From positions 34,410,001-34,474,000 of the forward strand of contig CM060731.1 of assembly GCA_030704615.1 (NCBI GenBank): a stretch of 64,000 nucleotides of DNA, in the 5' to 3' direction. Position numbers and translations under genes: made by a program. Numbering within the stretch: position 1 is the first letter of the stretch; every line of letters starts with the position of its first letter. Origin of the DNA: Takakia lepidozioides (taxonomy: Eukaryota; Streptophyta; Takakiopsida; Takakiales; Takakiaceae). This document shows, piece after piece, positions 44,510 to 56,200 of this stretch. The notes beneath the pieces are model-generated. The model did not search any database. It saw nothing but the letters and a program-made list of their open reading frames with translations, and was not told the origin of the DNA.

Positions 44510-45742
44510 TCAGAGAAATTGGAACATTCTCTGCAGTTCCGCAATGGCATGCAAATCAGCTCCTCTGGAAATAGGTGGAAAGAATAGCCAAGCGGCTGTA
44601 AGAAAAGTGAACCCCAGGGTAAGCAACCGTCTGCACGCCTTTGGAATCCTTGTTTTTGGACCATGAGTCTTCCAGGCTGCCTCGAGTCCAGTAGCAAGAC
44701 CATGGAGAATGAAGAATGCGGTCATCTCACCTGTCACTTGCGAAGTTACGTAGTACACAGCAAGCTCATGAGCTATGCCCGAGACAAAAAAAGTTGCGAG
44801 CATCGCCCAGAACTTCGCCTCAACGCTTGGCCGTACTTCGTCAATTGGATGTTGGGTTTGATCTAGAGTCCTCTCAACTGAGTTACTCCGCCTTATTTGT
44901 GTCGATGCACTTTCAGCACCACTAGCTGTGGGAGCTCCATCACCTGCCTTGATTTCTCTGCGTGACTGCAATTCGGCTGGGGTAGGGGATTTCGTTCTCG
45001 CTTTGATAGTAAGTGCAGCCAGGACTGGCTTATACACGACTTCTCGCAATGCATTACTCACAAGAAGGTTCCATCTTCGAGCCCAAAACTCCTCTAATGA
45101 TGCTGCTGCAAATGGGTTGTCGAAGTGTGGTTCCAACCTGACTCCGAACAGAGAATTGGCTATGGCGGCCAGTGTCTCCAAAACAAATGTCGCAAAGAGA
45201 TAGAGCTGAATTGAATAGAGAGCATACATGACAATCTGTGGCAGGGAATCTCGGAAGGGAATGATCACACGGAACAGTACCACTGCCAGTACCATAAGTT
45301 TCAAGGTCGAGCGCAGCAGCAGCATGGACAAAGTCTCATCTTCCATAACATGTTGCATCCATGATCTGCTTAGGTGCACATGCTTCACCACTCCGTCTCT
45401 CCTGACGTGTGAAGGGAAGCTCATAACAGCGGCAAATCGCCAAAAGGATGATGACACCCATGGGTCATATGCTGGACCCCGGCCCCAACACAGCAGCACC
45501 ACCTTGAAGGACCCCAACCATGTGAAGATGCAGAAATAAAGTGCCACCCCGATTATATGTGTCTCCCTGTTGAAAACTAAGGGCAGAAATGTGTAGGCCA
45601 GAAAGACAGGCGAACATGCCAGCAGCCGAGTGGCTCCAGGAGAGAGACATCGCACATACCAGTAACAGTAAGCTGCTACTGTCCAGCTCACAAACAGACC
45701 CACCGCCGTCCCTCCTCCCCACCCGACCTCCATGCCTCGCAT
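44510..45742 (-). CDS. Wax synthase-like MBOAT (long-chain-alcohol O-fatty-acyltransferase)
   Basis: One intronless frame of 410 residues starts at ATG 45742 (a second Met lies three codons later). Family function is joining fatty acyl-CoA to long-chain alcohols to make wax esters in the ER membrane. Hydrophobic spans occur near residues 10-30, 37-60, 65-85, 145-165, 170-195, 330-350, 352-370 and 385-400. The plant wax-synthase box LEPHFDNPFAAASLEEFWAR and then RWNLLVSNALREVVYKP is present (about 205-240). So is the presumed catalytic His in FFVSGIAHEL (about 335). A charged Ser/Thr/Arg-rich loop of about 75 residues (250-320) is longer than usual. It is divergent from the SMG7-like gene, with about 1 kb between. 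Confidence 0.88.
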   Translation of the reverse strand: MRGMEVGWGGGTAVGLFVSWTVAAYCYWYVRCLSPGATRLLACSPVFLAYTFLPLVFNRETHIIGVALYFCIFTWLGSFKVVLLCWGRGPAYDPWVSSSFWRFAAVMSFPSHVRRDGVVKHVHLSRSWMQHVMEDETLSMLLLRSTLKLMVLAVVLFRVIIPFRDSLPQIVMYALYSIQLYLFATFVLETLAAIANSLFGVRLEPHFDNPFAAASLEEFWARRWNLLVSNALREVVYKPVLAALTIKARTKSPTPAELQSRREIKAGDGAPTASGAESASTQIRRSNSVERTLDQTQHPIDEVRPSVEAKFWAMLATFFVSGIAHELAVYYVTSQVTGEMTAFFILHGLATGLEAAWKTHGPKTRIPKACRRLLTLGFTFLTAAWLFFPPISRGADLHAIAELQRMFQFL

Positions 45743-46729
45743 ATCAATTCCTCCTTGCTCAAACTACAAGAGACGAACTCCAACACACTCTGTACGCACT
45801 GCTATCACAACCCAAGGTTGAATCCCCATTTGAATATACCTCAAAAATGAGTGATGCAAATTCCTCACAGCTGCTCAATTGTCTCCAATGGACTTCCGCC
45901 CAATTGCCCCCGTTGAGCGAATGATAACTCCAGTCCACACCCACAACTTCAGACTGGAGCCAGCAGCTTTAGCTCATCACCTCCGACATGCTCGGCCACC
46001 AGATTTCCGAACAGACTCACAAGATCGTCAAACACCGAGACTTTCAATTCGAGCCAAGGTGACTGCATCAATCCCATTCCTTGTTCTCCTCATCACGCTA
46101 ATCTCTCATACTAGAGGGCCCCGGCTCGAATCTGAGATCAGACCACAGCCCAAGACGTTTCTCCAGGTCATTGTCCTGGACTAGCAAACTATTTTCTCTT
46201 AAAATCTTTCAACTTCAATCTGGTTTGCTTATCCCTTGTGGGGTAGCTCAGAGTTCGGAGGGAGGCCAGATTCAACGTCTCGGACCCTCTGATCTCTCTC
46301 ACACCATCTTAGTGAAATTTGAGGACGGGAATTTCGAACTTTTGCTTATGAAACGTAGCGTTCACCATGAGCCCTTGAAATCCCAGGGGTGTTTGTTACT
46401 AGAGTCATCTGCCTGCCCCACTTTTGGATTTTGATTTCTCCTTTACACATTCAAGTGAAGGAATGCAGTGCTCTGTGCTGTGAGCGCACTTGCTCTAAAA
46501 TGCGCGGACTCATTGGCACACTGTTTGCCATGTTTCTTCAGATGCTAGAAGAGGTCTGCTGTTGTAGTACATCTCCCGGTCAATAAAACACGAGATTCTT
46601 ACGAAGGATTTCACGCTTTCGAGCATGGAATCAACTCTGCGGAGCTCGAATTATAGCTGTCTGTGGCGGAAAGTATCTGAAAGAAAAATTTAGGGCTGCA
46701 GATAGACACCGGGGATGTGGCGATGAAGG
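45743..46729. promoter_or_regulatory. Divergent intergenic region, wax synthase / SMG7
   Basis: These 987 bp separate two genes read away from each other and must contain both promoters. No convincing TATA box or known element was placed. Confidence 0.4.
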
Positions 46730-49700
46730 ATGGCTGAAGCAGAGGAGCTTTTGGAGCGGTCTCGTTCTAAAGCGTGCTTTGATGAGGTTCCCTCCCTCAA
46801 GAATCACCCTCTCCCTCTTTCGCATGCACATGGCTATTTCCGTGCTTTACAGCGTCTCTCTGACATCACCTTGCATCGCAATTTTGTGCATTGATATCCG
46901 TACCCATAGAATAAGAATTCGATTAGCTGGGAACGCAGTAATCCGAAAGGTTTCAGTCCAAGCATGTGTTTCCTGACGATCGATGAATGTGTTTGTGTGC
47001 GAGAGAGAGACATGTGCTCGCGGCTCTTGAGCTAGCCACAGACCGATGGAAAATTTTGTACACTGATCACAGTCTCAATCGAGTCTACTTGGAGTTCTGT
47101 CTTGAGCATTTGTCTTTATTTATTTCAGATTCATGACTTGGAAAGAAAACTGGGTGAGCTGCGGCAGACCAAGGGCCCTTTTGATCGTGCGGTAAGAACA
47201 CTTACTTCCAACATTCGTGAAAAATATGAGGCCATCATCTTTGAGGACCTTGCCACAGCGGAGGCTACTGAGCAACAGCTATGGCGGCTTCATTACACGT
47301 TCATCGAGGAATTCCGTGATCGTCTTCGCAAATTGAGGGCTGCCTCGGCAAACTTGGTTGGAAGGAAAAAGGGCTTCCATGAAGCGAAAATCGAGAGAGT
47401 GGGTGGTCAGTACAAAACCTTTCTGAACGAGGCGGCCGGGTTTTACCATGGCCTTATAGCAAAACTCAGGGCTAGACATGGGCTCCCTCCAGACGTGCCT
47501 GGTTCAGGCAGTGCTGCTGGTAAGAACATAGAAAAAAGGTTTTTCCATCTGAGGTAGAACTACAAGATTGATGGCACCTGGGATATGGCTGTGAACGAAA
47601 GGCCTGATTGAGTTTTTTTTTTATCTTGGAGAGGATCTCTTTTGTTCAGATCTTAATACATATAGATGCACTCACTTGACGTGTTGCTTGGCTTTTGGAT
47701 GGGACCGGATCAATTTATTGAAGCTTATGTCATGTATTATGAAAATTATGTGGGCAGATGGAATGGTGGAAATGAGGAGGGTGTGTAAAACATGTTCCTC
47801 AAGGGCTGCTAAATTGTAAGGGTGTGACAGACAGCCGGGAAGAGCTTCAACCGTGCCAGTGTGCATGTCACAGGTGCTTGATATACTTAGGAGACTTGGC
47901 ACGTTACAAAGAGTTACAGTCGGTTGTGGAGGGGCGTGCTGCTGACTGGTCAATAGCGGTCAATTACTACCGGCAAGCCTCTACTATCTGGCCCTCGGGT
48001 GGCAATCCTCACAATCAGGTTGCCCTCCTCTCTGAGCCCAGGGCTCAAGGACCTTGTCATGATTGTCTAAGTTTACAACAATGATCATACAAAGAAAAAC
48101 GTGTCTATAAGCTGATGGTGGGTAATTTATGGATCTAATTTCAGCAGTTGCACAGTTTACCCATCTACCTAAATTCAGTGTTTGTTATCAGAGTGCATGT
48201 TACTTTGTTGCATTGAGGGGATTCAATAGGTCAAGGGTGTAGCAACACATTGGTAGTGGGTATAAGTTCTCAAGCACAAAGAGAGACAGGCGAAGTGCAA
48301 CACAGAGAGTGGGGAAATGGTTGGATGCAGGCAGAACTGAAAACCCTTTATAAACTGTACATAACACTTGAGTTGGTCCCTAGTACCTGTTTGTTGTGAT
48401 TTGTCTGTCCATGGGGCATCTTTGCATGGCCAAACATGCTACTGGTGGACAGACTGTATCCATTTGTTGATTACCAAGCCGCAATGCTGGTGTGAGTCAT
48501 TCCTGAACTGGCACACCAACGCTGTATGTGATACTTTTGATTCGGATTCTGATGATCTGAGGGGGTTCACTGCCTCCAGAAAATTCTGGCAAAATTATTG
48601 ATGACTGTACTGATGATTATTCGGCATGACTCCAGCTGGCAGTGTTGGCCACATATGCAGGGGAAAATCTGCGGGCTGTGTATCACTACTTCTTCAGCCT
48701 AGCTGTGACCACTCCTTTTGTTACTGCCTATGCCAATGTCAAACTGCTGTTTGAGAAGGTAACACTGCTCTCTCTTCAACACACTTTTTGATTGGGACTT
48801 GATTTTTACCAGCTGTGCACGAGCACTGTGGCAATCTTGGGTTTAGTCTTATATACTCTGGTGTGCCCAATCCCACTAGTGTCAGTTTCATGTGTCCTCT
48901 CCACAGGCAACAGTGAATCAGTACGTCTCTCTCACATGTCTAGCTGTGAACAAAGGTAAATCAAGGACTGCCTTTGGTGGGACTCCACTAAAGATGGATT
49001 TGTCAGCTTGAGGGTGATAAGTGATAACTAGAGTCAAATCTTAATGCATGACTGTCATTCTCGTGGGGCAGAGTCAACAGCATGTTGCGCAGCTTTCTGG
49101 TGCACAGAGTGAAGGAAGGGCAGCAGCAGGATCTCATGAGGCAACTGTAGTACACAGTGCACAAGCTGTGGAGAGTGACCCTCTGGCATTGAATGATGGA
49201 TTGTGTGGTGAGGAGGGGGCTTCTCCATCAAAGCTCAATGCTGGAGATGTCTCTGAACTGCAAAGAGGGTTTCAACTTCATTTCATCAGCTTTATCGGAA
49301 TTCTGTTCACCAAGATTGGGTGTGTACATGTATTTGTCATCGCCTCAGTAGTTGGTTGAACATGTTATGGCTCTCATGATACCATCGATTGCTGCTCCTC
49401 TGAATGGGCATGTCAAAGTATACATGTGGTGAGGGGGAAGAAGGATGTGGAGAAGAGGATGATCTGAATCTGTTCCTTTTTTTCTTCTAGTTGGTTGTGG
49501 ATCCAACACTTCAAGTTTATTATTTATTATGACAGGTATAGTATAAAGTGTTTGTTTGCTGAAACGGGAGGAAGTCAAAAACACCAAGTAGGTGAATAGG
49601 TGTAATGAGATATGAAATCGTACATGAGCAAAGGCTCAATATGGGGATAACAATTTTCTGGTGGCACTCATAGGACATGAACACTCCTGGATTTCACTTG

Positions 49701-52376
49701 CCATGTTTCTGCTTGTGTGGGGCAGGTTGGAAGAATTCCAGAAGGTTTTATATGTAACCTGCCTAGAGTTGCAACAGCTTCTTGCTCTGGATAATGCCAT
49801 CCTCGGCGAAGTATTTATGTTAGACAAGTCCAATGTCTCGGGGGACCCTGCTCTGGGAGTCTTGCAGTTGGTTGTAACACTAATTTTCTCTCTTCATTCT
49901 GCCCATCGGAAGAGGGATCATCCTTCTCCTGTCAGCGTGGATCAATTGGCTCTGTGGATGCAAGCCACAATAGCAGCCCTCCAAATCATGTCTCAATTGA
50001 TGCATCGCACAGCAAAGTGTGAGCAGCCGGCAAGCAGCCCACTATTTCCAGCAGTTGTAGTATTCCTCAAATGGCTTGTAAGCCGGCCAGACCTCACCAA
50101 TCACATCCAAGTTGACGAGTATGAGAAGGCCCAATGCTCTTTTTGGAAACAGGCATTTGTACTACTGACAAGGTGTGTAGGACAGATTGGGAGTGACAGT
50201 GAGCTCAAGTGTGCGATGCCATCACTTATGTCATCATTGGATAAAGCACCGGGCAACAGGAATCAATCAGTTGACATAAATGATGTGATCCTATGGGAGG
50301 ACAAGGAATTGCAAGGTTTTGTCCTTTTGAGCTCTTCTCAATGTCTACCAGACGTTTCCAAAGCTTCTGGAGATTTAGAAATGCCAGTTAAGAAAGTGCC
50401 ATTGCTGGAGGGGTACCCAACTTCCGTGGAACCACATTGCGTTTCCCCATCTGTGGCGGGCGCCAAGTTCGACCTCTATGTTCGTGTGCATCGGTTTGTC
50501 AGAGCTATGAAAGCTCTCAGCTGCCAATTCAAGATTGATTCTGCAGATTTTGATCTTATTGAGACTGTGAAGAGAGTTACCTGTGCGGGTGGTATTTGCC
50601 ATGCAAAAAGTATATGCGAGGGAGATCAAGGCTCTCAACTTCCCAAAGAGTCTGATGGTTTAGCTAACAAAGTTACCAAACTGAACAGTCAAGGACCTCG
50701 ACTTGGAAATGAGGGTGGGGGGAAGGATCTTGGTGTCAGAGAGCAATCCATCTCTCTGGTGGATATCAGGAAGACCAGTAAGGACGTGATGCTTCAAAAT
50801 GGTTCAGATGAACGTGTCTCAGCTCCTACCACTTTCTTTAATTGCCTTGTAGAAAGGGACATCCAAGACTCCACCACAGCCACACCAAACATACAGGACC
50901 CACAGATGGCTGCCATGTCCAAGGAACAGGTCACCTGCGGTCAGAAGCCTTGTACTTTGGGCACTGCCCCAAATGATCCTGAAACTGCACCAAAGCATCC
51001 TGAAGATTTGGATCATTCTGGTGAGTACTCTGCACTCTGCTCTCCTGCAGTCTCCTGTGCACATTGTAGCTGATTGCAATTCGGCATCTCCTGAAGGTGG
51101 GGTCTAACTTGACAATCATTGATTGCAGTCTTCCGAGCTGTAACAAGTGCATCAAATGCAATTGGTGAGAGCCTTGATTGTCAATTTCATTTTCCAATGT
51201 GCTCGCTCTGTGGTAGTTGATCTGCCTAGTGGTCGGCTGCCAATATGGTCCCCATTATGTTATACCTGGTTTTGTGCATATGAGCCATACATTTGGCCTA
51301 ACTATCTGTCGGTTTCTTTTGCTTTCCAAGCTCAACCTTTTTTTGCGCTTTTCGGTGCAGACACCCCGGAACAATCTGTGAGAAAGAGAGCCACCACCGT
51401 GGAGCCACACATTGAGATTCCAGAACACGATCTGTTCACTACAGCATCCAGGTGTCATGGGTTGAGCCAGTCAGATCCTCTTCCTGCGAGTTACTGCCAG
51501 GAAAAGATTCCCACTGGCCCAGCAAGTTCTCTATCAGACCCCCTGTTCAATGCTCATGAGACGATCTCAGAGGCCAATGGCAGTTGTCCAGGTCAGCGCA
51601 CACTTTCTCTGCAGGACTGGGTGAGATCTGGTAATGGCTTTTCAAGTGTCCCTGCAGCAGGGCCTGGAAGGGAAGTCCTTGGCCAAGCCACCTTACCATT
51701 GGATAATCAGAAAAATATTTGTCTTGCTGAAAATGAGCCCCCGTCCAAGCGAAGCAGGAGCCTTTTAGCTTGTGCATCAAACTCAGATAAAATATTGTTC
51801 GGTGGTTTATCAAGGTTGTCAGGTCCTTCTGTCATAAAGGGGGCAGACTCTGCCATCAATCCATCATTGCAGCCTTCAGTACTGGAAACAAGGCAAGATC
51901 CATCCAACATGGACAGCATTCGAAGTGCTAAAGCTGGCCCAGGGTTATGCACTGGAGCTCCAGAATTTGCAGCCTGTAAAGGTGGTCCTGCAAGAAATGA
52001 GAACCCTTTAGGCATCTTTGGGGCCACAATCAGAGCAGCACCACCTACTCAAGTTCAGACAGTTGGAAAACCATATGGGGTGGAAATGGGTGCAACCTCA
52101 GGGGCAAGTCAGTTTTGTGGGCACACCCCCATTCTCAGTGTTTCGCACCATACATTGGGTTGCAGGTATGACGGCCTGTCTTCGAATCCATCTGGGACCG
52201 AGGAGCAGCAGTCTGTAGAAGATTACAGCTGGTTAGACACTTACACACATGTTAAGCCAGCAGCGTTGGAGAAATTTACCAATGCCATGGCAAAGTCAAC
52301 ATTTTCATTCGCTGATTTTGGCATCTGCTGTGAGCTTGGGGCCAGAGTGAGCGCAGGGAATCCACATGAATGGTAG
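46730..52376 (+). CDS. SMG7: SMG7/EST1-like nonsense-mediated decay factor
   Basis: Joined exons are 46730-46786 (tentative first exon, MAEAEELLERSRSK...), 47129-47519, 47831-48018, 48636-48758, 48907-48955, exon 6 ending at 49319, 49726-51020 and 51361-52376 (TAG). Phases agree except that the start of exon 6 (about 49060-49150) is unresolved. The N-terminal EST1/14-3-3-like helical part has LRKLRAASANL, CHRCLIYLGDLARYKEL and YYRQASTIWPSGGNPHNQ, then LAVLATYAGENLRAVYHYFF. The second part has FISFIGILFTKI joined to GLEEFQKVLY and the late VILWEDKELQGFVLL. SMG7 binds phosphorylated UPF1 through the 14-3-3-like domain and promotes mRNA decay. In plants it also acts at meiotic exit. The long C-terminus is Ser/Pro-rich and ends with EDYSWLDTY. 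The exon 1 donor (GAG|GTTCCC) is weak. Total is about 1,100 residues, normal for the plant family. Confidence 0.85.
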
Positions 52377-53298
52377 AATGGAAACTACTGGCCTGTGATG
52401 TTGTGCAGCTTAAGGTCCTGCTATACTCCAGGCAGCACTCTACACTTCATCCATTCATGGTGTGACAAAAATAACTCGTTGCATTTGTGTGAAAATAGTT
52501 GGCAACTCGAACAGCAGATGTTGGCCAGAGGTTGCATAGCGAAGAGCCTCTTCCCTGGGGGTTACTCCCCTCTTTTGAGAGTGATCCGTCAGTTGATCAA
52601 AGATAATTTAAAACAAGTTATTGGACTTTCAAAGCTCAGCACTTCTCTGCCCTTGTGAGTTGCTAAGCCGCAGGACAGATATTATTGCATGCTTCCCTAA
52701 GAAGATGCTACAAAGTCTGAGAAATCACATGCAGTCAGATTGCCACATGGAGACAGGTCCAATAGTGGAGGGGGTGTGTGTAAGGAGCTTCGTCGTCAGA
52801 GTAGGCGGTAAATCACAGCTTTTCTCTTTCCCTGCACATTGGCCATCATACCTTGTCTTGCATCTTGTTAGTCCATTTGTTCGTGTCATCACTCTTGCTA
52901 AGCTCCCTGTGGGGTCCCAAATTGGTTGTTTCTCCCTGTTTGATTACTATAATTATTTCATCAAAAAAATAGGGGGCCATATGCCTCTGAAAAAAAACAA
53001 AGAAAAACCTTTAAAGGCGGCTTGCCAATTTTGTCTCCAGCATGTTTCCCTGTAAGTATATAAAAGAGAAACGACAGCACATGTCATGACAGGATGTGGG
53101 AACTCTGAATCCAGGACCCCACCGTGTTGACAGTGTGAGAGCAGGGAAGCGTGGGTGTGGAGATCGCTGGCTATGGATTCTCCGAACGTCTTGCACGCCT
53201 TGCGGCGGTGTGCATAGACAGAAACCTCGGGAGGTCATCTCGCTGGATCCCACAATTCGGCTCCTCTGCTTGCTGGGTTGTTACTTCCACGTCTTTCG
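52377..53298. other. Between SMG7-like and XPB genes, no gene seen
   Basis: This should hold the SMG7-like 3' UTR and the XPB promoter. No supported coding region. Confidence 0.45.
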
Positions 53299-56200
53299 AT
53301 GAGAGGTGAGTGTGGGGTGGTCAATTGTTGCATCGTAACGATGGATAGCCACTTGGGTATGAGGTCTGTTTCAACGGGACGTAGGCCTCACACCACTCTG
53401 TACCGAATTCCATACAGTGTCGAGGTGGGTTTCAGTGGTTCGCGTCGGTGGGGTTTGGAGCTGCTTCCAGGGAGAGGGGTTGTACATGGAACGATTTTAG
53501 GGTTTTCTTGGAAAGAAGTTTTGTTTTGTGGGAATGGTATCACCCACCCGTCGACTTCATATCCCCACCAAGTTGATCGCAGTCGAAGTATCCACATCTG
53601 ATGTTTCTGTAGGGCAATTGAGGTAGTGCTTTTAGGGGCAGAGATCGCCCTTCTTGATTACTGACATCTCCTTGCGGGGGTCTTTTTTGCGAGCAGGAGA
53701 CAATGCACGCCCTAGTAAGAAGCCCAAACGCACCTCAAGGAAGGTAGATTCAAAATTCTATTCCGTGTTTTCCAATGTTCTACCACTGATTAGCTGGAGG
53801 TGGGATAAATGCTATGAGATAATGCAGATTCAGATTTGTTGCGACCTTAGTATAGCGTCTAGTAAAATAAAGTGAAGTATGAAGAAAATCGTGTTTGTTG
53901 GTAGAAAACCTAATTGTGTATTTGCTCAGCACTTGTTCACAGACATTACCATGTTAGAGCCTCTGCTGTGGAGAAGAGTACAAATTGGTCCTGCAAATGG
54001 TCACGAGATGTCTAAGTGTCCTGAGCTTGCATGGCAGGAGAAGGCAATTGAACCAGAAGAGGACCTGAATGATGATGTGGAGTACTATGAAGAAGAAGAA
54101 TTTCTTGTTGAAGGTCAGTATAAAGTCATTACAACAGGTTGATGATTGTGTGAAGGGATTTCTAGAGGATATCGGGAAAACTCAGATCAATTGGAATCTG
54201 ACTGGATAGAGTTACAGGGTTTAGGGTTTGTGGCCATCCCTCCGATTTGATAAAGGTAATGTTACTTGAAAATTCACAGCGTTATGTGACCTGAACTTTG
54301 AATGTCAGACAATTGTTGCCTCTTGTGCTTTTGTGGTAACAGGGGAGGGGGAGGAGATCAAGAAGCGTGACTTCACAAAGCTGGAATTAAAGGCAGACCA
54401 TCTGAATCGTCCACTGTGGGTGTGTGCTGATGGCCGAATTTTTCTCGAAACATTTTCACACCTCTACAAGCAAGCCTATGACTTTCTCATTGCGATTGCT
54501 GAGCCTGTTTGCAGGTCCGGTTCTATGATATGATCCAGAGCTGCTTGCTAAAATAGTGTAATGTGTATGACTCTGACAACTTAGAGTTGGATCAGGACCC
54601 TTACCTGGTTTGCTCTAAGAGTATTTCATTATCTATATCAATGGCATCTTTCCTTATGCAACTAGCTAGGAGTTCAGGTTAGAAAGTCCAAGGTGAAACT
54701 GCCTGGTTTTATGCATCATTCTTTATGTGGTGACGATTGATCCTAGGAGTAAGAAACTGTGGGTAACTTTGGTTTTGTTTCTCTGCTGAAGAGGGCCTTA
54801 ACTTCTCTTTTAAATCAAGAACTCTGATGTGTGTATGCAGGCCTGAATCAATGCACGAATACAACTTGACGCCACATTCCCTATATGCAGCTGTTTCAGT
54901 GGGACTGGAGACAGAGACAATAATTACTGTGTTGGATAGATTGTCCAAAACAAAGCTTCCTAAGGAAATTGTTGACTTCATACGTGATTCCACCCTCAAC
55001 TATGGCAAGGTCAAGCTTGTGCTGCAGAAAAATCGTTACTTCGTGGAGTCACCATTGCAAGAGGTGATTCCGTGATTCCGGTCTCTCAGTTTCTCCACTT
55101 AGCAGTAAGCTTTATATTTCTTGTAGTTATTGCATGTCTTCTCATATAATTGTCTGTTGAAACACCTGAAGTGATATCTATGAAGCAAATGAAGTTTAAA
55201 CATTACCAATGGCTTGCACTAGCTACACGATTTCCACAGCATTTGACATCCTAATCTCAAAATCACTGCGCATAGGCTAGCATATCTAAATGGTGTTTTT
55301 TACTGGCTCTGTTTATGATCTACCTACCCGTTAAAAGCTCATGTCGCATATTACTATCAAACCTGCTGCAGGTATTGCAGACTTTGTTGAGGGATGATGT
55401 GGTAGCTCGTGCAAGGATCATTGCAAATGAGGTTTGTATTTACTTTATTGCCCATGTTTATGTCCTTACAAGGTTCAAGTGACTTCCTACATGTTATACA
55501 CTAAATTCATGTGTTTTCTGGAGAGTATAACTTCTGCTCAAATGTTAATGTGCTGTTATTCACAAGAGTGATTTGTGAGTAAGCCTGCTGGCAGGTGATG
55601 CTTCATTTACTGATTTGCTGTTGAGAGAGTACTGCAGTTTAAAACTAGCCACCATATCACAGACTGCAGATGGTGCACCAGCGGGGCCATCGTTTGCAGT
55701 CAGTAAAGCTCCCAAAGATGAAGGGGTAGCTGATCAAGAGCTGCTTGGAGGTGAAGATGTGGTGGCAGCAACTGAAGAAAAGGACTTGCACTCATTTGAG
55801 ATTGACCCTGCCCAGGTTCTTATCCTTTCAGATCTCCATGCGGTCCGGCTGTTTACATGCTCAAAGGAAGTTAGAAGATGGCAATCAGGATTTGTTGCTC
55901 ATAGCATTCCATGTCAAGGAAGTGGAACTGTGAGCTATTAATGGGTTGTAGAGTTCCTACAATTTTTATCTGTATCACTTGTGCTAATTCTGAGTTCATT
56001 TGCATGTCAGGTGGAGCATGTGAAACAGCGGTGCCTGCCAAATGCCCTTAATTACCCTATGCTGGAAGAATATGATTTTCGCAATGACACTGTAAGTTCC
56101 AGTTCTCAACAGACATAGTTCTTATTGACGGGGTGTAGTATGTCATTTCTTTGGGACCAGGTAGCTTGTAATTGTGATGTTGACGTTGGTGCTGGTAGTT

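Noticed and set aside
46235-46330. GGTAGCTCAG followed by GATTCAAC, suggesting a tRNA-type promoter
   Set aside because: The B-box match is poor and the segment does not fold as a tRNA by eye; not strong enough for a SINE or tRNA call.
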